Source: JAAYDS01 sp039680625
GTDB lineage: Bacteria > Chloroflexota > Anaerolineae > UBA1429
Length of the DNA: 10,881 nucleotides
Assembly (NCBI GenBank): GCA_039680625.1
Contig: JBDKSN010000006.1
Coordinates: 1-10,881 of the forward strand
Direction of reading: 5' to 3'
The notes below the pieces were generated by a model. The model worked only from the letters and a program-made list of their open reading frames with translations, searched no databases and was not told the origin of the DNA. Position 1 is the first letter of the stretch. Each line of letters starts with the position of its first letter. Position numbers and translations under genes: made by a program. This document shows positions 5,623-10,881 of the stretch, in pieces.

Positions 5623-6801
5623 ATGGGCGATTCACTGCGCCTGTTGATGATTACGGGCGAATACCCGCCGATGGAGGGGGGCGTCGCCGACTATTCACGC
5701 ATCCTGGCGCAGCGCCTGGCGCAGCGCGGTGTAGAGGTGCACGTGTTGACCTCGACTGAGGCCGGGCCAACGGGCGAGCGTGACGGTCTGATGGTTCATG
5801 CCACGGTGGCCGACTGGTCGTTCAAGCCGGCGTTTGCGGCCGTGAGCGAGCTGCTCGAGCAGGTATCGCCCGACGTAGTCAACATCCAGTACCAGACGGC
5901 GGCCTTTGGCATGCACCCAGCGGTCAATCTCCTGCCTCGGCGCTTTGGCCAGGTGCCCTTTGTCATTACCTTTCATGATCTGCTGGTGCCCTATCTCTTT
6001 CCCAAGGCCAGTCGGTTGCGCACGTGGGTCAATGAGGACTTGGCGCGCAAGGCGGCGGCGGTGGTGGTGACCAACACCCAAGACCGACATAGGTTGGAGG
6101 CGGTGGAGGGCGTGCGGCGCATCGAGCTCATCCCCATCGGCTCGAACATCACGCCCGTGCTCCCCGCCGACTATGATCGCGAGACCTGGCGCAGGCGCTG
6201 GGGCGTGGGCACGGGCGCCATGTTGCTGTGCTACTTTGGTTTTTTGAACGAGAGCAAGGGCGCCGAAGAGCTCATGGTTGCCCTGCGGCGCGTGCTCGAC
6301 CGCGGCATTCCGGCGCACCTGATGATGATCGGTGGCACGGTGGGCGCCTCAGATCCGACGAACCGCGCCTATCTCGAACGAGTGCAAGAGCGTATCGCCT
6401 CCTTGGGCCTACGTGACGACGTTTTCTGGACGGGCTATATGCCCGCGGAGGACGTGTCTGCGGCTCTTGTCAGCTCGGATGCTTGTGTGCTACCCTTCCG
6501 CGACGGCGCCTCGTTCCGTCGTGGCAGTCTGATGGCCGCCCTCGTGCATGGCCTGCCGGTGGTGAGCACTACGCCGCGCGAGGACACGCCCGAGATCGTC
6601 GACGGAGTCAATATGCTGCTGGTGCCCCCCAACGACGCCCAGGCCCTGGCGAACGCGATCGAGCGCCTCTGGCGGGAACCCGCTCTGGCGCAACGCCTCC
6701 GTCAGGGGGCGCAGGAGCTGTCGCGCCTGTTCGATTGGGATCAGATCGCTGACCGAATGCTGGCGCTGTTGCGCTCCGTCTGCCGTCCCACCCATTCTTG
6801 A
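5623..6801 (+). CDS. Glycosyltransferase family 4 (GT-B fold)
   Basis: A 392-residue retaining-type GT-B glycosyltransferase, likely cytoplasmic or peripheral at the membrane. The N-terminal acceptor domain begins with ITGEYPPMEGGVADYS (10-25), the usual GT4 glycine-rich loop, and has VVNIQYQ (85-91) and ITFHDLLVPYLFPK (115-128). The linker IPIGSNI (170-176) leads into the donor domain, with YFGFLNESKGAEELM (204-218) holding the phosphate-contacting Lys212. LPFRDGASFRRGSLMAA (290-306) is followed by HGLPVVST (309-316) and FDWDQIADRML near the C-terminus. The classical E-x7-E pair appears here as Asp294 and Ser302, a variant I have seen in a GT4 subgroup and not necessarily inactivating. The gene starts 21 bp after the GT2 stop, and its stop overlaps the putative TTG start of the next gene. 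Donor and acceptor are unknown; GDP-mannose or GDP-rhamnose are context-based guesses. Confidence 0.9.
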   Translation: MGDSLRLLMITGEYPPMEGGVADYSRILAQRLAQRGVEVHVLTSTEAGPTGERDGLMVHATVADWSFKPAFAAVSELLEQVSPDVVNIQYQTAAFGMHPAVNLLPRRFGQVPFVITFHDLLVPYLFPKASRLRTWVNEDLARKAAAVVVTNTQDRHRLEAVEGVRRIELIPIGSNITPVLPADYDRETWRRRWGVGTGAMLLCYFGFLNESKGAEELMVALRRVLDRGIPAHLMMIGGTVGASDPTNRAYLERVQERIASLGLRDDVFWTGYMPAEDVSAALVSSDACVLPFRDGASFRRGSLMAALVHGLPVVSTTPREDTPEIVDGVNMLLVPPNDAQALANAIERLWREPALAQRLRQGAQELSRLFDWDQIADRMLALLRSVCRPTHS

Positions 6802-9116
6802 GTGAAAGCCGGAATCTGCCCGTGACGTTGTGTGATCATGTTGCCCAGCCGACTGGCAAGGAAACCCTCCGTCGTTCTATCGGCCGCGCCATCGTGGCGT
6901 TGGCGCACACGCTGCGCCCCCATCTCGCTTTGCTGCTCATCCTCGCTGCGACCTGTGGCGCCTCGATCTATTATGAACGGCACCTGCCGCTGCTCGAGGG
7001 GGCCGAAGAAGCCGGCTTTATCGGTAGCGCCCTGGATAGCCTCGACCTATACGACGATCCAGCGTATGCCGAGCTGGCCGATCAGTTTGGCGACCACGAG
7101 GCAGCCGAACGCTCACCCGTATACCGGGTCTTGTCGCGTGAGGCGGTGCGCTTGGCACTGCACATCGGCAAAGATACCGCGCCGATCCGCACCAACCCGT
7201 ATCTCCGGCAGTACGATCTGACGAGCAGCGCCAACCAGAACACCCTGCTCTATCCGTTGGCTGAGGGAGGGGTGGCGCGCGCCGTGCGGTGGTTGCGCTT
7301 CTTGTCGCTGCTCGCGATTTTGGGCGCTACCGTGTGCGCCTATGTGGTAGCGAACTGGCTCACGGGCCACCGGGCGGCGGCGAGCATCGTGGCGGCCACC
7401 TGTGGATTGCTGCCCAACTCGCTGATCATGGCCTCAACGGCCAATGCCGATGCACTGACTGCCCTGGTGGCGGCGCTGCTGTTGGCGCTGTCGGTGCGCC
7501 TCTGGCAGCGGCCCCCGACTCTCGGCCGCGCAGTGCTTTGGGGGGCGCTGCCCGCCCTGGCGATTCTGGTGTCGCCGTCGTTGCGCGCCATCAGCCTGGT
7601 GCCCTTGCTGGTGCTGATCCTCAATGCCAAGGATGCGCGTGAGTGGCCCGGATCGCGCAGAGCGTGGACGGGCGTGGGGTATGCCGCGATCCTATTCGTG
7701 GCGTTGCGCGCGGGCGCCGGCCTCTTGAGCGCGAGCAGTGAGCCGCTCGTGTTGAGCGTGGCCCAGGCGGTGGCCGGTGCGCACGCCCAGAGCGCATCGA
7801 CGATCGTGCAGCGCTTTGCCCAGGCCTTCTGGGGGCTGCTCGATTGGCGCAGTGTGCCGCTCGATCGTGTCATCTATACAGCGCTCAACGCCCTGGCGCT
7901 GGTGAGTGCCGGCGGTCTTGGCCTGGCGCTCGTGCGCCGCACCTGGCAGCACCAAGCGCTGGCCGGGCGTCGCGGCTGGTGGATCGTGCTGATCTTTGTG
8001 GCGCTCTCATCGGTCCGCTTCGTGTGGATGCTGCTGCGCAACAACGGATTGCTCGTCGAGGGGCAAGCGGCTTTGCTCGTGCCCGGCACGATCCTCCTGG
8101 CGCTTGGCTGGGCCGAATGGCTGCCGCACCGCGCGCATTGGGTGGCTTGTGCCGTGCTCAGCGGCCTCCTGCTCTCGGCCTCGTTGGCCCTGCCCCAAGC
8201 CGATCAGCGCAGCATCCCACCCGCTCCGCTCGACCTCTCGTATCTCGAAGACGAGAACATCACGCCGGTGGGTATCGCCTTTGGCGATGAGCTCTATCTC
8301 GTGGGCTATTCCACCGACACCGACACCGTGGCGCGGGGAGATCGCCTGACCCTGCGCCTCATCTGGTTGGTGCGCAAGCAACCGAAAGAGGACTATACGG
8401 TGTCGGTGGCGATCACCGGGCGGCAACAGATGCAGGTCGGCATCGTCGACACCATGCCCGGCGGGGGGCAATCGCCTACGTCGCAGTGGGTGCCTGGGCA
8501 GATCGTGCAAGACGAGATCACAGTGCCCATCTCGCCTCGCGCCAACACTCCCAGCAAGGGTGAGATCCGCGTGAGCGTGTATCGCAAGGCCAAAGAGGTG
8601 TCGCTCAAGGCGCACGCGCCCGATGGTTCTCCGCTGGGCAGCAGCCCGCGGATCGGCGACATCCGCCTGGTCTCGCCCAATGTGGTGCAATATGCGCCGC
8701 GCACCGCGATGCAGGTCGATTTTGGGGGCACCATTCGCCTATTTGGCTTTGGCGCCGTACCGGCTCAACCGGCGCTGGGCCAGGTTTGGACCATCGACCT
8801 CTACTGGCAGGCGCTGGCGCCCATCGACCGAGACTATACCGTGTTTGCCCATCTGGTGAACGCCTATGGCCGTATCTTGGCGCAGACCGATGAGCAACCA
8901 CTGCAAGCCGACTACCCGACCACCATGTGGCTGGTTGGCGAGCAGATCCACGACCTCCATGCCATTGCCGTGCCCGAGCGGTTGGTGGGCGAGCCGTACT
9001 ATCTCCTCATCGGCCTGTATGACCCCACGACCGGCGAGCGGCTCACCTACACTGCTGCCGACGGCACCGTCAATGATCATGTGACCTTTGGGCCGCTCGC
9101 CCCGTCGGAGCCCTAA
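6798..9116 (+). CDS. GT-C/DUF2142-like polytopic membrane protein with tandem C-terminal beta-sandwich repeats
   Basis: A 772-residue protein in two halves. Residues ~42-466 carry roughly nine or ten hydrophobic segments (for example 42-58, 163-187, 216-236, 248-276, 393-412, 422-440, 447-466). The large loop after the first, residues 60-160, is soluble. LLPNSLIMASTANADALTAL (204-223) resembles the segment after the loop in DUF2142/GT-C membrane glycosyltransferases, and SANQNTLLYPLAEGG (144-158) sits where those have Asn-Gln-Pro-Pro-Leu-Tyr. The usual acidic Asp-Glu pair of the first loop is not clear; EGAEEAGF (67-74) occupies that place. Residues ~494-600 and ~638-757 are two related beta-sandwich modules (GDRLTLRLIW / GQVWTIDLYW; EDYTV / RDYTV; PTSQW / PTTMW), probably outside the membrane. 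The TTG start at 6798 overlaps the GT4 stop by 4 bp but lacks a Shine-Dalgarno; GTG 6822 and TTG 6828 are alternatives. Function is inferred only: sugar transfer from a polyprenyl-phosphate donor, or glycan binding. Confidence 0.7.
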   Translation: MSESRNLPVTLCDHVAQPTGKETLRRSIGRAIVALAHTLRPHLALLLILAATCGASIYYERHLPLLEGAEEAGFIGSALDSLDLYDDPAYAELADQFGDHEAAERSPVYRVLSREAVRLALHIGKDTAPIRTNPYLRQYDLTSSANQNTLLYPLAEGGVARAVRWLRFLSLLAILGATVCAYVVANWLTGHRAAASIVAATCGLLPNSLIMASTANADALTALVAALLLALSVRLWQRPPTLGRAVLWGALPALAILVSPSLRAISLVPLLVLILNAKDAREWPGSRRAWTGVGYAAILFVALRAGAGLLSASSEPLVLSVAQAVAGAHAQSASTIVQRFAQAFWGLLDWRSVPLDRVIYTALNALALVSAGGLGLALVRRTWQHQALAGRRGWWIVLIFVALSSVRFVWMLLRNNGLLVEGQAALLVPGTILLALGWAEWLPHRAHWVACAVLSGLLLSASLALPQADQRSIPPAPLDLSYLEDENITPVGIAFGDELYLVGYSTDTDTVARGDRLTLRLIWLVRKQPKEDYTVSVAITGRQQMQVGIVDTMPGGGQSPTSQWVPGQIVQDEITVPISPRANTPSKGEIRVSVYRKAKEVSLKAHAPDGSPLGSSPRIGDIRLVSPNVVQYAPRTAMQVDFGGTIRLFGFGAVPAQPALGQVWTIDLYWQALAPIDRDYTVFAHLVNAYGRILAQTDEQPLQADYPTTMWLVGEQIHDLHAIAVPERLVGEPYYLLIGLYDPTTGERLTYTAADGTVNDHVTFGPLAPSEP

Positions 9117-9121
9117 CTGCC

Positions 9122-10881
9122 ATGAGGGATCGCCTGTCGAGTCGCGTCGATGCTGCCTTGCGCTCGCGGGTTCTTGGCCTGCTGGCCTGCGCGCTGTCGT
9201 TTGCGCTGGTGATGCTGCGCATCGACGCCAAGAGCATGTGGTGGGACGAGAGCCTGTCGCTGATGCGCGCGCAGAGCGATGTCGCCACGATCCTCAGTGG
9301 GCACATCCGTTTTGGCGGCCTGGACACGGTGGATCAGCACCCCCCACTCTACTTCCTGGCGCTCTCGGCGGTGACCACCCTCGCGGGCGAGTCGGATCTT
9401 TCATTGCGGCTGCTCTCGGCTCTGGCTACGGTCGGCGTGGTCGCCGTGACCTTTGCGCTGGGCCGACGCTTATTCGGCGGTCGAGTCGCCGGGATGAGCG
9501 CGGTGTTTGTGGCGCTCTCACCGCTGTTGGTCTGGTATGGTCAAGAGATCCGCATGTATGCCCTGGGCACGTTGCTCTGCTCCCTCACGTTATATGCCGC
9601 CTGGCGTGCTACTACCGAGGGCAGCTGGCCCTGGGCGGCTGGCGCTGTGATCGCCCTGGCGGCGGCTGCGGCGACCCAGTATCTCACCCTGTTGTTTACG
9701 CTGTGCGCTGTGGTGATCGCGGGATTTGCGCACCACTGGCGCGCTCGGCGAGCCCATCACCCGTTGATTGCCACGCGTGTGAGCGACCCGTGGCGCTCTG
9801 GCGCGATGGCGGTCTTTATCTTCTTGGTGGCGCTGAGTGTGGCCTATGCGCTTCTTCAGCGGCTGCCGCCGAGCGGCGTCTACGCAGACCCACCGCTGTC
9901 GCTTGGCAGCATGCTCGTCGATCTCCTCAACTCGTATAGTCTGGGCCTCTCGGTCAGCCTGCGCGACGTGTGGTGGATCGATGCCGTCTTTAGCCTGGTG
10001 TGGTTGGCCGGCATCGGCGCGCTATTGTGGCCGATGCTCAGGCGGCTTCCGTCAGGCAGCAGTGTGAGCCGCACCGCGCGCGTGGCCCTGCTCGTCGCCG
10101 CGCCACTGGTGCCGGTGATCGTGGTCTGGTTGCTCACGCGCCGCGTCGCGTTCTATCGCAACAGCCGTTATGTCATGTTCGCGGCGCCCCTGTTCTCGTT
10201 GGGCCTTGCCTGGGCGCTCACGCGGCGCCGCTGGGCACCCGCACGATGGCTCCTGGCTCTGGGGTTGCTCGTGACTATGGGCTGGTCACTCCAGCGATAC
10301 TATGTCGATCCGCACTATGCCACCAAAGAGGAATACGCCGGTGCGGTGGATTATGTCACCGCGCGAGAACTGAGCGGCGACCTGCTCATCGTCCATGGCC
10401 CCGAGAGCCAGGCGGCCGTCGAGCATTATTACCGTGGGCGGCTGCGGCTGGTCAGCCTACCCCAGGCAGGCACGCTGAACCAGCTCGATGAGGTGCTGAG
10501 CGAGACGATCTCAGGCTACGACCGCGTGTGGGTGATCCACGGCCGATGCAACTTTACGGATCCTGACGAGCAGCTGACTGCATGGTTCGAGGAACACACC
10601 TACCGCGAGATGACGACCACGTTCAGCAGCTATGCGGCTCTGGTATCGGTGAGCCTCTACGATGTGGCGGATCCGTTCCGACGCAGCGCGACGCCTGGCG
10701 AGAGCCTGGCCACAGCGGGGCCGGCGCGCTTGGTGCAGGCCAGCGGCCTGACCGCTCAGCAACCCCAGGGGCCTCTGAACACTCTCGGCGAAGAGGCGAC
10801 GGCGCTGACGGTGGCCTCTGGCGAGTCGCTCGCAGCCAGACTCACCTGGGTGCTCGATGCGCCCACCCCCGACCTCAAGCT
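9122..10881 (+). CDS. GT39-like (PMT/ArnT-type) membrane glycosyltransferase, 3' end outside window
   Basis: An open frame of 586 codons running off the window without a stop. It reads as a GT-C enzyme that would transfer a sugar from a polyprenyl-phosphate donor on the outer face of the membrane. After TM1 (~16-34) comes MWWDESLSL (39-47), with the Asp42-Glu43 pair expected of the catalytic first loop. DQHPPLYF (71-78) is the conserved His-Pro-Pro-Leu-Tyr motif of the PMT_2 family, and WYGQEIRMYAL (138-148) is also typical. About ten further hydrophobic segments extend to ~390. A soluble region follows (391-540), then a stretch (TLGEEATALTVASGESLAAR and LTWVLDAPTPD, 554-584) resembling the start of the beta-sandwich repeats in the preceding protein. 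ATG 9122 lies 5 bp after the upstream stop; GGAG (9107-9110) is 11 bases away, a rather long spacing. Acceptor and donor are unknown. Confidence 0.85.
   Translation, partial: MRDRLSSRVDAALRSRVLGLLACALSFALVMLRIDAKSMWWDESLSLMRAQSDVATILSGHIRFGGLDTVDQHPPLYFLALSAVTTLAGESDLSLRLLSALATVGVVAVTFALGRRLFGGRVAGMSAVFVALSPLLVWYGQEIRMYALGTLLCSLTLYAAWRATTEGSWPWAAGAVIALAAAAATQYLTLLFTLCAVVIAGFAHHWRARRAHHPLIATRVSDPWRSGAMAVFIFLVALSVAYALLQRLPPSGVYADPPLSLGSMLVDLLNSYSLGLSVSLRDVWWIDAVFSLVWLAGIGALLWPMLRRLPSGSSVSRTARVALLVAAPLVPVIVVWLLTRRVAFYRNSRYVMFAAPLFSLGLAWALTRRRWAPARWLLALGLLVTMGWSLQRYYVDPHYATKEEYAGAVDYVTARELSGDLLIVHGPESQAAVEHYYRGRLRLVSLPQAGTLNQLDEVLSETISGYDRVWVIHGRCNFTDPDEQLTAWFEEHTYREMTTTFSSYAALVSVSLYDVADPFRRSATPGESLATAGPARLVQASGLTAQQPQGPLNTLGEEATALTVASGESLAARLTWVLDAPTPDLK

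Noticed and set aside
5695..6318. 207-codon open frame on the - strand over the GT4 gene
   Set aside because: Shadow of a convincing GT4 coding sequence; composition is typical of an antisense frame.
9088..9939. 283-codon + strand open frame overlapping the GT39-like gene in another frame
   Set aside because: The frame starting at 9122 has the PMT motifs WWDES, HPPLY and WYGQEIRMY and continues open to the window end, whereas this frame is Arg/Gly/Ala-rich without motifs.
1..10881. Mobile element, phage or defence system
   Set aside because: I found no transposase, integrase, terminal inverted repeats, direct-repeat array, tRNA-adjacent attachment site or recognised defence protein on either strand.

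Overview
The window is high-GC, coding-dense bacterial DNA in which every supported gene lies on the + strand. Several features suggest a Chloroflexota-type bacterium (Anaerolineae-like). The two large polytopic membrane proteins look like glycosyltransferase-C (GT-C) enzymes with C-terminal beta-sandwich modules ('...DYTVF.HL...', 'PT..W..GE...D'), a style I associate with that phylum. GTG and TTG starts and tightly packed genes also fit. This assignment is inference from protein character, not from a marker gene.

Layout. Positions 1-212 hold the last ~70 residues of S-adenosylmethionine synthetase (metK). A GC-rich hairpin with a short T-run (231-258) follows, then a good extended -10 promoter (287-314). 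From 354 to the window edge runs one co-directional cluster that looks like a single operon: rmd (354-1334), gmd (1346-2341), a phosphohexomutase (2365-3801), a TatD-family hydrolase (3813-4610), a GT2 glycosyltransferase (4597-5601), a GT4 glycosyltransferase (5623-6801), a GT-C/DUF2142-like membrane protein with two C-terminal beta-sandwich repeats (6798-9116), and a GT39-like membrane glycosyltransferase cut by the window end (9122-10881). Gaps are 23 bp or less, and two junctions overlap (14 bp and 4 bp).

How the genes fit together. The phosphohexomutase can supply mannose-1-phosphate or glucose-1-phosphate. Gmd converts GDP-mannose to GDP-4-keto-6-deoxymannose, and Rmd reduces that to GDP-D-rhamnose. 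The two cytoplasmic glycosyltransferases would use such sugar nucleotides to build a lipid-linked or surface glycan, and the two GT-C-like membrane proteins could add sugars outside the membrane from polyprenyl-phosphate donors. No GDP-mannose pyrophosphorylase, flippase or polymerase lies in the window, so the pathway must be completed elsewhere. The TatD hydrolase has no obvious role in glycan synthesis, yet its 3' end carries the ribosome binding site of the GT2 gene.

I see no tRNA, rRNA, CRISPR array, insertion sequence or attachment site. Apart from the 141-bp regulatory gap after metK there is no sizeable non-coding stretch. The most unusual item is the pair of adjacent membrane proteins with related C-terminal beta-sandwich modules, one of which lacks the usual acidic GT-C motif. 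I do not claim a wholly new system.
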